Source of the DNA: a virus
DNA: 27,310 bases
Direction: 5' to 3' (one strand)
IMG/VR virus record: IMGVR_UViG_3300027907_000041
Coordinates: 1-27,310 of that record
Under the pieces are notes generated by a model. The model saw only the letters and a list, made by a program, of their open reading frames with translations. It made no database searches and was not told the DNA's origin. The position numbers and the translations under genes were made by a program. Below, piece after piece: positions 18,452-24,780 of this stretch. Every line of letters begins with the position of its first letter. The stretch's first letter is position 1.

Positions 18452-18637
18452 CTACGTCAACCTGAGGTTGAGTATACCTGTCTGGTTGAGAAACCAGATG
18501 AGGCAGATCAGGATCACGACGACCATGATCACTGTAGCGATGGGATTGGGCACGCCGAACGCTGCGGTCAGGCTCCGCGTTGCCCAGATCAGGACGCAGA
18601 TGACGAGGACGACGGCCAGAATAGTCAGGACCGGCAC
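18452..18637 (-). CDS. Two-helix small membrane protein (holin candidate)
   Basis: A GTG start at 18637 has GGAGGTG six bases upstream. The 61 residues hold two hydrophobic helices, about 3-19 (VLTILAVVLVICVLIWA) and 34-50 (ATVIMVVVILICLIWFL), separated by a short loop with Arg and Pro. This is the shape of class II holins and also of small conserved membrane proteins of unknown function (Thivi_2564-type). No endolysin is visible in the window, so a holin call cannot be supported by a lysis neighbour. The gene lies between capsid and connector genes, an unusual place for lysis genes but a common one for small phage membrane proteins. Confidence 0.75.
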   Translation of the reverse strand: MPVLTILAVVLVICVLIWATRSLTAAFGVPNPIATVIMVVVILICLIWFLNQTGILNLRLT

Positions 18638-18647
18638 TATACACCTC

Positions 18648-18664
18648 CGTGACGGCTGGTCACG
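18648..18664 (-). other. Short hairpin before the membrane-protein gene
   Basis: A perfect 6-bp inverted repeat (cgtgac / gtcacg) with a five-base loop lies 11 bases upstream of the GTG at 18637. It directly abuts a copy of the 13-bp repeated motif. It could limit or time translation of the two-helix protein. No U-tract follows, so it is not a terminator. Confidence 0.4.
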
Positions 18665-18665
18665 T

Positions 18666-18678
18666 TACCCCCCACCAA
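18666..18678. repeat. Copy 1 of the 13-bp motif taccccccaccaa
   Basis: It lies in the 42-base gap between the 92-residue gene and the membrane-protein gene. Its exact match with the 26571 copy extends to 16 bases (gttaccccccaccaag, 18664-18679). Confidence 0.7.
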
Positions 18679-18679
18679 G

Positions 18680-18958
18680 TTAACGGAGAAGGACGAGGAC
18701 TTGGCCCCCTGTGGGCATCACGGTAACGACCATCCCACGGCAGGCGTAGTGGTTGCCTTGAAGGAAGTCCACCTCGTCCACCGTGTTCTTCGTCCGGTAG
18801 TGGAAGATCACGTCTCCCGCTCCGTCCGTAATCGTCAGAGCGTCCCCTGCCACTCCCGCATTCGTCTGCAAGACAACGGAGCGGCAGTGCACTACGGGAT
18901 CATACCGGTCCCCAGTTGCGTTGAAGATGAGTGACCGAGACTTTATCAAGGTTGCCAT
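18680..18958 (-). CDS. Small beta-rich protein (92 residues), probable virion component
   Basis: The ATG at 18958 has AAGGA eight bases upstream, just after the four-hairpin element. The chain alternates strand-like segments (SLIFNATGDRYD, VVLQTNAGVAGDALTITDG, DVIFHYRT, VDFLQGNHYACRGMVVTVM, GGQVLVLL) and has no membrane helix or signal peptide. This is the look of a small beta-sandwich phage structural protein, often found after capsid genes. Function is not known. The long structured leader before it is unlike any other gap here and may control its expression or that of the genes after it. Confidence 0.75.
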   Translation of the reverse strand: MATLIKSRSLIFNATGDRYDPVVHCRSVVLQTNAGVAGDALTITDGAGDVIFHYRTKNTVDEVDFLQGNHYACRGMVVTVMPTGGQVLVLLR

Positions 18959-18973
18959 CTATCATCCTTTCCA

Positions 18974-19142
18974 GCGCTGCCAGCGCGGATTCAGAGGTGG
19001 CTCAAGTAAACTCTTGCCGCCACCGGCTTGCGTGGAGTCGAAACTCCGCCTTTGCGGTCGAGTTCCCACTTCGTGCAAGCCCCGCGAGATACAGGAGTAG
19101 CTTCCACAAGACAGCTTTACGCTGCTCCCTGTCTTGTGGAAG
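18974..19142 (-). ncRNA. Candidate structured RNA element with four consecutive stem-loops
   Basis: The gap of about 197 bases between two genes holds four inverted repeats when read as minus-strand RNA. H1 (19101-19142) is a perfect 14-bp stem, cttccacaagacag / ctgtcttgtggaag, with a 14-base loop. H2 (19025-19081) is closed by ggcttgc / gcaagcc and contains further pairings (gtgg/ccac, ccgc/gcgg). H3 (18996-19024) abuts H2 and has a ggtggc / gccacc stem with an inner caag / cttg stem. H4 (18974-18986) is gcgct-gcc-agcgc just before the ribosome site. Within H2 an alternative ggagt-ttcg-actcc tetraloop hairpin (19034-19047) competes with the longer fold. No U-tract follows any stem. The element could protect upstream capsid mRNA ends, act as an attenuator, or be a separate RNA. 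Confidence 0.5.
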
Positions 19143-19155
19143 CACCCTACTTACC

Positions 19156-19572
19156 TCAGTGAACGAAGCTGCCCAGGCTGTAGATCGTCACCCCGGCCGA
19201 GGTGACCACTGCGCTGAATTGCCGCGTGTTGTTCTGCACCAGGGACATCGTGCCACTGAGCGTTAAACCAGCTGCCGTTCCGAAGTTAATGGTCTCCGCA
19301 GCATCCGCCGTGTTTCGGATACTGAAGTTGAACGACATGCCAGGTTGAGGTGGAACCCCGAGTGCGGCCTGCAACGCTGCAACGATGTCAGCGGCAGGAG
19401 GGAACAAGTCGTTCCTTGACGCCCCGTTCGGGTCCCTGAGGATCAGTCCACCCAGGAGCTGCTGCGCGGTATACGTGACCACCCCTGCCGTCGTGATAGT
19501 CGACGGCTGGGTAAAGGTCATGACACCCGGCGCTTCGGTCGTGACGATCGAGCCGAAGGTTGTTGAACCCAT
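19156..19572 (-). CDS. Beta-rich 138-residue protein following the capsid gene
   Basis: The ATG at 19572 has GGAGG nine bases upstream and follows the capsid stop after three bases. The sequence is low in charge and rich in Thr, Ser, Gly and Ala. It contains TAQQLLGGLILRDPNG, then AALQAALG, and ends with a strand pattern (ETINFGTAAGLTLSG, VQNNTRQFSAVVTSAGVTIYSLG). Proteins with this ending (NNT-x-x-F-x-V-V-T then VTIYSLG) are frequent next to capsid or fibre genes of environmental phages and have no assigned function. A head decoration or fibre role is a reasonable inference from position and beta content. Confidence 0.8.
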   Translation of the reverse strand: MGSTTFGSIVTTEAPGVMTFTQPSTITTAGVVTYTAQQLLGGLILRDPNGASRNDLFPPAADIVAALQAALGVPPQPGMSFNFSIRNTADAAETINFGTAAGLTLSGTMSLVQNNTRQFSAVVTSAGVTIYSLGSFVH

Positions 19573-19575
19573 CGC

Positions 19576-20496
19576 CTAACCTCCGCTCGATCCGTACACT
19601 CCACGCCATTCGCTGAAGCCCCGGCTGTACCTCGAGAAGGTCTTGAACATGGCGTCCCCGGTCAGGAAATCGTCGGCGTTGCCATACTCCGGCCGCGTCC
19701 TCCACCAGAACTTCATGTCGTGACCGCCTCGAGCCTTGCGCTGTCTCTTCGGAGCCACGAGGAACCACTGATCGGGGTCCGTGAAGTAGCGGACCAGCTG
19801 GTAGTTCCTGTCTCCCGACTTGACCACGTTGACCTCGTTGTTCGCCGTGTAGGGCTTGAACTCGGACTCCATGATCTCCCTGGCCACCCACTCGAACGAC
19901 GGGTCGAGCAGCACGGTCGTGGGCTCCACGTTGACCGGCCTGCCCCTGTCATCCACCAGCGTCTTGAAGTGGTCCAGGGCCGCCTGGTACGCGGTGAACG
20001 AGAAGTCCACGTCCACGAGTGGCCGGTTGCCGATGGTGCCACCACCGTCGAGGCGGGGATGTGCCGTGTGGCACAGGGCCAATCCGTCTTGGCCAGCGAA
20101 CGCCGGGTTGAAGGCGTTGTTCAACACGGACCACGCATCGATCTCGATCTTGTACGCGGCGCTCCTCGCAAGCTCCGCGCTCATGTCGTTCATGATGTCG
20201 TAGAGGTCGTCGTCGAACATCTCCCGGGTGATCCGGAAGCCGAGGCCGTAGCTTGAGTGCGTGTAGCGGACGATCGCACCCTTCACGGGGTCGTCAAACG
20301 TGGTCGCGGTGCCTTCCGGCTTTGCGACCATCGATCCGAGCCCCGCCATCTTGAAGTCCTCTTCATACGCCCGCTTGCTGTCCCGGACGTTGAAAATGGG
20401 GACCCACGAGGGAGGAGTCGCTTCCATCTCGTTGAACATGACCTCGTAGAGGCCAGGGGCGAGGAGCTCGGAGAATCCACCTGATGTGACTGCCAT
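19576..20496 (-). CDS. Major capsid protein (306 residues)
   Basis: The ATG at 20496 has AGGAGAAT upstream. Position after scaffold and decoration-like genes and the chain itself identify it. The N-arm contains the P-x-W-x-x-I-F segment (PPSWVPIFNV). Next come a strand region, the helix after FRITREMFDDDLYDIMNDM with a long amphipathic spine-like helix, then the LALCHTAHPRLDGG loop. The C-terminal part has EPTTVLLDP and WFLVAPKRQRK followed by MKFWWRTRPEYG. This resembles the Mu gpT-like major head subunit group of HK97-fold coat proteins. No N-terminal protease-processing delta domain is apparent, which agrees with a separate scaffold candidate two genes upstream of the decoration protein. 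The fold assignment is by pattern only. Confidence 0.85.
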   Translation of the reverse strand: MAVTSGGFSELLAPGLYEVMFNEMEATPPSWVPIFNVRDSKRAYEEDFKMAGLGSMVAKPEGTATTFDDPVKGAIVRYTHSSYGLGFRITREMFDDDLYDIMNDMSAELARSAAYKIEIDAWSVLNNAFNPAFAGQDGLALCHTAHPRLDGGGTIGNRPLVDVDFSFTAYQAALDHFKTLVDDRGRPVNVEPTTVLLDPSFEWVAREIMESEFKPYTANNEVNVVKSGDRNYQLVRYFTDPDQWFLVAPKRQRKARGGHDMKFWWRTRPEYGNADDFLTGDAMFKTFSRYSRGFSEWRGVYGSSGG

Positions 20497-20510
20497 TCAG
20501 ATTCTCCTTC

Positions 20511-21020
20511 CTATGCTCCGGTGTTACCCTGCCACTGGCTGATCTGCCAGTGGAAGAGTACATGTGGCCGAATGTCGGTGAACAGCATCTGGTCTCCGTC
20601 CCAGTACTGCCAGATCACCACGATGTCATCCGTGACGTCCGCTGCGTCGACGTACCAGATTCCCCCGGTCGCGCTCTTCGCGATCCCGTGGGCCATGCCC
20701 CGCTTGGCCAGCGTACCCACTCCAGTACCCTCGGCCGCGCTGGTGTCGAGGTACCCTCGGAAGAGCACCCCTGGAGCACAGAGCTCCACGATCTGTTCCA
20801 CGGCGCCCTCGCCCACCGTGTTCTTCGCGTCCGCCGTCGCTACTCCCATGTACAACGCGGGATCCGCGCCGCACTCGGTGAGCATGCCGTCCGCTCCCAC
20901 GAAGCAGACAGCACCCTTCTTGTAGGTCTCCAGCGCCCCCTCCGGCCATGCGTGGCGGGGGAGTGGAGTCCCGAAGATGGTCTTGACGGCACGCATCGGG
21001 ATTTTCGGTTGCGTTGCCAT
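20511..21020 (-). CDS. Capsid decoration-like protein (169 residues)
   Basis: The ATG at 21020 follows GGAGAG. The chain is beta-rich and Gly-rich, with strand-like pieces ALETYKKGAVCFVGADGML, ALYMGVATADAKNTVGEG, VLFRGYLDTSAAEG and WYVDAADVTDDIVVIWQYW. The pattern of a strand with a. Confidence 0.7.
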   Translation of the reverse strand: MATQPKIPMRAVKTIFGTPLPRHAWPEGALETYKKGAVCFVGADGMLTECGADPALYMGVATADAKNTVGEGAVEQIVELCAPGVLFRGYLDTSAAEGTGVGTLAKRGMAHGIAKSATGGIWYVDAADVTDDIVVIWQYWDGDQMLFTDIRPHVLFHWQISQWQGNTGA

Positions 21021-21032
21021 TCAGCTCTCCTT

Positions 21033-21470
21033 CTACTTCTTCGTCGAGTCTTCGTCGAACGAGGAATCGCTCGACGTCTCGTACACTACTTGCTTGGGCA
21101 CACCCTTCAGGCCTGCGGCCCGCATGAGCCGCTGCGCATTCTCGTTGTTCTGCGCAACCATGGTGTCGAAGGAGGCTTTCTGCCGCTCTCGTGCATCGCG
21201 CTTCGGGGCTGCCACTCTCTCCTCGAAGGCCTCATTACGCATTCTCATGAGGACGACGTCCCCACGAGTGACACTCCCGCCCGATGCGGGGTTGCCTGTC
21301 TGTTGCCCCAGGACCGTCGCGGTTCCTGGAGGCAAAGGTGAATCGGGCTCCTGGACGAATTCGAAGCCCTGCGACAAACGTTCACGAACTACGTGGTCCT
21401 TGGTGTTCACCCACCTGTAGTGCCAGCCGGCCTCTGGCTTGGGCACGCTGAGACGATCATTCATCGGCAT
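21033..21470 (-). CDS. Head-region protein (145 residues), role unknown
   Basis: I start at the ATG at 21470, which overlaps the preceding gene by 14 bases; a second ATG at 21464 is almost as good, and no strong ribosome site favours either. The open frame extends 52 codons further upstream, but that part is out of frame inside the scaffold-like gene and looks like a shadow. The protein opens GWHYRWVNTKDHVVRERLSQGFEFV, a form shared by many small phage proteins encoded before coat genes. Next come TRGDVVLMRM and a long charged helix (ERVAAPKRDARERQ, NNENAQRLMRAAG), ending in an acidic Ser-rich tail. It may assist the scaffold or coat; no family is named with confidence. Confidence 0.75.
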   Translation of the reverse strand: MPMNDRLSVPKPEAGWHYRWVNTKDHVVRERLSQGFEFVQEPDSPLPPGTATVLGQQTGNPASGGSVTRGDVVLMRMRNEAFEERVAAPKRDARERQKASFDTMVAQNNENAQRLMRAAGLKGVPKQVVYETSSDSSFDEDSTKK

Positions 21471-22269
21471 AGTCAAACACACTCTTTCTACCGGCCGGCC
21501 TCGTGGGACCAACACCGGTGCTATATCGGTCCACATCAGCCTGGGTAAAGCCACGTCGCTCCAACTCCACCAGGTACTCGGCCTCGTTGAGGCCCATCCG
21601 TTTGGTGAAGCGGCGGATCTTGTCATTGAGCTGCAGCTTCGATTGGACTACCGGCTTGGGCTCCGCCCGCGACCCAGGTGTCGGGGCCGCTGCGCCCCCT
21701 TTCGCTTTGGGTGGAGCTGCCTTAGCCTGGGGCTTCGCTTCGGGCGTAGGATCGAGTGACCTCGTTACGGGGGGAGGAGCCGGCTCCTCTGCATCCGGTT
21801 CCTCAGCTTCAACAGGTGGCTCATCCTTCGCGAAGACCCGCTTGGCCGTCTCTGGGTCTTGCTGAGTCTTCACCAGGATGTACACCCGCCTGTGAAACCC
21901 CCGCTGGATCCGCTGTTCCAAGCTCATCCCTGACTTGGTCTCGGCGACCACCTGCCTATACGTCTTCTCGGGCGTGAGACCGGGGACGGGCCGGTCGTAA
22001 TCCGACACGGTGGAGGCGAACTCGTCCTCGTCCAGTTTCTCTTGCTGGGAGGCGAGGAGCATCATCGTCCTGTCCACACGGCCCGCAGCGTCTTGCGTGA
22101 GCTTGCTACCCGGATCGGAAGGGGGCCTGGGCGCTGTACGTCCGGTAGAAGCGCTGTCCCCGTCCTCAGAGCGTGTTTCCACCGTCTCCGCGAACTCGAG
22201 CACGTCCACTGCTCTGTACCCCTGGAATCGCCCCTCCGTTATGATCCCGTTCTCGTCCACTTTAGGCAT
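21457..22269 (-). CDS. Scaffold-like acidic/Pro-rich head protein (270 residues)
   Basis: The ATG at 22269 has GGGAGAG six bases upstream. Residues 1-60 are acidic and polar. Residues 60-150 are helical, with QEKLDEDEF and KTQQDPETAKRVF. Residues 150-215 are a disordered Ala/Pro/Lys/Glu linker (EAEEPDAEEPAPPPV, PKAKGGAAAP). A basic helical C-terminus follows (KLQLNDKIRRFTKRMG, EAEYLVELERRG). Helical, disordered and ending in a basic helical segment is the usual design of phage scaffolding proteins, whose C-terminal helix-turn-helix binds coat. The gene lies between portal and coat genes, where scaffolds are expected. One copy of a 20-bp repeat lies within the linker-coding part. Confidence 0.55.
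   Translation of the reverse strand: MPKVDENGIITEGRFQGYRAVDVLEFAETVETRSEDGDSASTGRTAPRPPSDPGSKLTQDAAGRVDRTMMLLASQQEKLDEDEFASTVSDYDRPVPGLTPEKTYRQVVAETKSGMSLEQRIQRGFHRRVYILVKTQQDPETAKRVFAKDEPPVEAEEPDAEEPAPPPVTRSLDPTPEAKPQAKAAPPKAKGGAAAPTPGSRAEPKPVVQSKLQLNDKIRRFTKRMGLNEAEYLVELERRGFTQADVDRYSTGVGPTRPAGRKSVFDYADE
21756..21775. repeat. 20-bp exact direct repeat, copy A
   Basis: The sequence gtgacctcgttacgggggga occurs here inside the scaffold-like gene (it encodes part of PPPVTRS) and again at 22315-22334 in the untranslated gap before the same gene. Confidence 0.75.
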
Positions 22270-22280
22270 CGGTCTCTCCC

Positions 22281-22295
22281 TAGGCGCTTCGCGCC
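22281..22295. repeat. 15-bp near-palindrome, copy in scaffold leader
   Basis: The sequence taggcgcttcgcgcc is the exact reverse complement of 27132-27146 in the terminase leader. It can form a 5-bp hairpin with a three-base loop on either strand. Confidence 0.6.
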
Positions 22296-22314
22296 AACGC
22301 GTTACCCCTCCGCT

Positions 22315-22334
22315 GTGACCTCGTTACGGGGGGA
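22315..22334. repeat. 20-bp exact direct repeat, copy B
   Basis: Second copy of gtgacctcgttacgggggga, in the gap before the scaffold-like gene, 559 bases from copy A and in the same orientation. Confidence 0.75.
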
Positions 22335-22365
22335 TTCCATGGACCGTCTCAGGTCCCCGTGAAGC

Positions 22366-24282
22366 TTACATAACAGGCGGCATGCCCCCTGCTCCGATCG
22401 GAGCTCCTCCGGCAAGTCCGCTAGACGCATCCGGCGGTAGCATGCCTCCAGCTCCTCCTGGAGCCATTCCAGGACCCATCGCTGAGCCCGGGGTGGGAGC
22501 TCCTGGAACTCCGCCAAGCGCGGGGGGTGGGGCACCTGCTACTCCTTGAAGGATTGTTTGGATGTTGGGGACAATCGTCTCGACGTTCTCGACGTCGAAG
22601 CGCTCCACGAACCGGCGGATCAGGTCCTGGGAGGCCATCATGATCATGAAGCTCGTCTGCTTGGCCTGCGGAGGCACCTGGGGGTTGAACATCATCATGG
22701 AGGCCTGGCTTAGCCTCATGTAGTACTCGTTCAGCACCGCCATGAGCATCTGCAGGTTCTGCAGCTCCAGCTCCCGATTGACCTGCTCCGAGGTGACCTT
22801 CAGACGAAGTCCAAGAGAAGACCGCACGTCTCCTTGAGGGAACATAATCCGTTTCCCGGGAATGTACTCGTACCCCTCGGGGCGATATTGCTGCTCGAGC
22901 TGGATCGTAAGATACAAGAGCTCCGCAAGAGCATCTCGCATATCATCGATTGATACCCACTGTCGGATGTTACCTTCGGAGATAAGAGCAGTTGTTCCAG
23001 TAGCAGTTGCTCGAGATCCGACAATACTGGATTCCATGCCGAGGTTGTAGGAGGACATCCCACTTGACTTCTCCGCCAAGAACGCTGCTTGATCCTCAAC
23101 GCGTTGGATCGCGGGTCCCGGTTCACTCATGTGGAGAATGCGGACGTCCTTGTCCGGGTTCGGCGTCACGATCCGCGCGCCCGGGTATATCTCTTGTTGA
23201 GGGCCCAGTGTGCTCTCTTCGGACACCACCACGATGCCTGCGTTGGCCGCAGTGGCCGCGTCGATCTTCTGGTTGTGCGCCGTGCTGGCCTCGTCTTGGA
23301 ACGGGACCGTCTGCTCCGCTACAGACTGACCCTGCACCTCGTGGGCCTGGTTGAGGAAGGGCACCTTCACGATGTGGTGGGCCTTCCCGAAGAAGGGGTT
23401 GTAGATCATGCTGAGGAAGCAATCCCCGTCCAGGCTATAGGTGAGGATCAGCTCCTCGAACACGGGCTCCGCCTCGTCCGCGTCCTCGGCGGGAGGGATC
23501 TCCCACAGCCCATGGATCTCGTACACTTCGTACAGCGTGCTTGTGGTCCCCGTCGTCTGCGAGTTCTCTGCACGGGCCCGCCACGCCGGATCGGAGCGTT
23601 CCTTGTTCGTGGAGCGAATGCGCTCCACATCGTCGAAGTCGCCCTTCGCCTCCTTGCGCTTCAACTCGGCCCAGGTGTACCGGTGCTTGATAGCCTTCCA
23701 GGGGAGCTGGCCCCACTCGTCAAATCCATTTGGATAGAGGACGTCCGAGGGCGAGGCAACATGCCAGAAAACGCCTTCGTACTCTACTACGGGCACCGTC
23801 ACGATGTTCCCACTCGGATCGTACATGTGGGAGTCTCGCTCCCTCTTGATCCAGCGAGGGAGGACGAAGCTGTCTCCACACAAGCCCATGTCGAAGGCCA
23901 TTGTGCGCAGGCCGCTCTTGAGCCCTCCATTCTCCACGAACCATGTCAGCCACTCGCGTATGTCCTTTTCCAGGGGTTCCCACTGCGCGCTCTTAATCGT
24001 GACCTCCACGAGGTCCGGGGTACCCATGATCGCTTTCTGGAGCCGCGCGACCACCGCGTCAATCGTGATCTTCACCAGGGGCACTACGATGTTGCTGGCC
24101 CCTGGCCACGGGAAGTCCTTCTTCTCCGTCTTCGGCCTGAACTTATAGGCCCGCAGGAACCCGGCAAAGCGCTCCTCACGCTTCGAGTGCGTCTCCACAG
24201 CGGACGTCAGCTCATCGCGGACACGGATACGGAGCGTGTCCTCTTGAGCGGGTTCGAGCGTGACGGGAAGTGGTTCAATCAC
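22366..24282 (-). CDS. Portal protein (638 residues)
   Basis: A GTG start at 24282 overlaps the preceding stop by eight bases; no good ribosome site is seen and the first internal ATG would remove conserved parts. Residues 50-75 carry DFPWPGASNIVVPLV, the WPGASN motif typical of podovirus-type portals. Residues 70-115 form the helical wing start (DAVVARLQKAIMG). A clip/stem-like centre includes YEVYEIHGLW and then LTYSLDGDCFLS. The helical crown region has SVAEQTVPFQDEASTAHNQ, followed by a Thr/Ala-rich stretch (SRATATGTTALISEGN) and long helices. The last 70 residues are low-complexity Gly/Pro/Ala/Met. The protein would form the dodecameric ring at one capsid vertex through which terminase packages DNA. 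Terminase upstream and scaffold downstream agree. Confidence 0.9.
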   Translation of the reverse strand: MIEPLPVTLEPAQEDTLRIRVRDELTSAVETHSKREERFAGFLRAYKFRPKTEKKDFPWPGASNIVVPLVKITIDAVVARLQKAIMGTPDLVEVTIKSAQWEPLEKDIREWLTWFVENGGLKSGLRTMAFDMGLCGDSFVLPRWIKRERDSHMYDPSGNIVTVPVVEYEGVFWHVASPSDVLYPNGFDEWGQLPWKAIKHRYTWAELKRKEAKGDFDDVERIRSTNKERSDPAWRARAENSQTTGTTSTLYEVYEIHGLWEIPPAEDADEAEPVFEELILTYSLDGDCFLSMIYNPFFGKAHHIVKVPFLNQAHEVQGQSVAEQTVPFQDEASTAHNQKIDAATAANAGIVVVSEESTLGPQQEIYPGARIVTPNPDKDVRILHMSEPGPAIQRVEDQAAFLAEKSSGMSSYNLGMESSIVGSRATATGTTALISEGNIRQWVSIDDMRDALAELLYLTIQLEQQYRPEGYEYIPGKRIMFPQGDVRSSLGLRLKVTSEQVNRELELQNLQMLMAVLNEYYMRLSQASMMMFNPQVPPQAKQTSFMIMMASQDLIRRFVERFDVENVETIVPNIQTILQGVAGAPPPALGGVPGAPTPGSAMGPGMAPGGAGGMLPPDASSGLAGGAPIGAGGMPPVM

Positions 24283-24514
24283 TGTAAGTCCAGGCTTTCG
24301 AATGAGATTGTCTGCCTAGCGCCGGCCGGGCATTGCGGACTGCGGCCGGGACCTTGGCTAGCTTTTCTTCCCGCCCGCTTTCGCGCCTCCGCGACGCTGC
24401 TTTTTTGGGTTTCCCTTTGGAGCTGCTTTCGACGGCTTCATCTTCTTCATCCTTCTTCTCCCCCTTCGCGCCGAGGACTTTGTCTCGGACGTCTGCCCAC
24501 TTCTTCTTAGCCAT
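24275..24514 (-). CDS. Small highly charged protein (79 residues)
   Basis: I start at the ATG at 24514 (MAKKKWADVRDKV). The frame extends seven codons upstream to a TTG that lies within a copy of the 13-bp motif. The protein is rich in Lys, Glu, Arg and Ser (GEKKDEEDEAVESS, KGKPKKAASRRRESG) and is probably disordered. The G-run of the motif lies about ten bases before the ATG and may serve as a weak ribosome site. The stop overlaps the GTG of the portal gene, so it may be a coupling leader for portal translation. No family is recognised. Confidence 0.65.
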   Translation of the reverse strand: MAKKKWADVRDKVLGAKGEKKDEEDEAVESSSKGKPKKAASRRRESGREEKLAKVPAAVRNARPALGRQSHSKAWTYSD

Positions 24515-24522
24515 GGAAACAA

Positions 24523-24535
24523 TACCCCCCACCAA
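24523..24535. repeat. Copy 2 of the 13-bp motif taccccccaccaa
   Basis: Together with copy 3 it matches over 19 bases (aaacaataccccccaccaa, 24517-24535 and 24758-24776). It lies directly upstream of the charged 79-residue gene. Confidence 0.7.
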
Positions 24536-24549
24536 AGAGGAATCGCGGG

Positions 24550-24663
24550 CTAGCGGTCACGCCCGGAACCGTGGCCCTTGTGTCTGATCGCGTACATCGC
24601 TCCCAGGAAGAGGAACACCACTGCGAGGACGATGCAGACGCTAGCGATCTCAAGGAGCGTCAC
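24550..24663 (-). CDS. Tiny single-pass membrane protein (37 residues)
   Basis: A GTG at 24663 overlaps the stop of the 39-residue gene by four bases (GTGA). The 37 residues run MTLLEIASVCIVLAVVFLFL, then GAMYAIRHKGHGSGRDR: one membrane helix (about 5-23) and a basic tail that should face the cytoplasm. There is no Cys lipobox. Together with the previous gene it forms a pair of tiny membrane proteins between terminase and portal. Holin, antiholin or small spanin-like parts are possible but unsupported, since no endolysin is seen. Confidence 0.6.
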   Translation of the reverse strand: MTLLEIASVCIVLAVVFLFLGAMYAIRHKGHGSGRDR

Positions 24664-24779
24664 TCAAACCACCTGCCCCGGTGTCCCGCGGGCCGACGGA
24701 AGCCGAACCAGGGCTTGAAGATCGGGCAGTGGATAACGAATCCCAGCGTGAGCACGAAAACAATACCCCCCACCAACAT
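24660..24779 (-). CDS. Tiny single-pass membrane protein (39 residues)
   Basis: The ATG at 24779 lies one base after the terminase stop (TGACATG). The protein begins MLVGGIVFVLTLGFVI, one short hydrophobic helix, and continues with an aromatic and basic tail (KPWFGFRRPAGHRGRW). The codons for LVGGIV are copy 3 of the repeated 13-bp motif. The ribosome site is weak, but the exact fit between the terminase stop and the next overlapping frame supports a real gene. Role unknown. Confidence 0.55.
   Translation of the reverse strand: MLVGGIVFVLTLGFVIHCPIFKPWFGFRRPAGHRGRWFE
24764..24776. repeat. Copy 3 of the 13-bp motif taccccccaccaa
   Basis: It lies at the start of the 39-residue gene, where the minus strand encodes the residues LVGG. 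Confidence 0.7.
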
Positions 24780-24780
24780 G

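Larger units (their letters stand above)
22270..22365 (-). promoter_or_regulatory. Non-coding leader between portal and scaffold-like gene
   Basis: This 96-base gap, one of the few in the operon, holds a hairpin right after the portal stop (ggacc-gtctca-ggtcc, 22341-22356), copy B of the 20-bp repeat, and a ggcgc-ttc-gcgcc hairpin (22283-22295) just before the ribosome site GGGAGAG. No U-tract or clear sigma70 promoter was seen. It may adjust expression of the head genes relative to the portal. Confidence 0.4.

Noticed and set aside
19025-19081. tRNA-like reading of the 7-bp closing stem with a TTCGA-like loop
   Set aside because: Only 43 bases lie between the stem strands, and no 5-bp T-stem pairs around the TTCGACT loop, so a tRNA cannot form.
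19101-19142. Rho-independent terminator after the 138-residue gene
   Set aside because: The 14-bp stem is perfect but is followed by ctactcctg on the minus strand and caccctac on the plus strand; there is no U-tract.
21471-21626. 52-codon N-terminal extension of the 145-residue head protein
   Set aside because: It lies inside the scaffold-like gene in another frame, has Trp/Ser-rich shadow composition and no ribosome site.
22302-22340. 12-codon leader peptide frame in the portal-scaffold gap
   Set aside because: No ribosome site, begins within a hairpin, and has no run of regulatory codons.
23089-24510. Long plus-strand open frame (473 codons) opposite the portal and its upstream neighbour
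   Set aside because: It lies antisense to a well-supported portal gene. Its product has no recognisable domain and shows the Leu/Arg-rich, low-complexity look of a GC-driven shadow frame.
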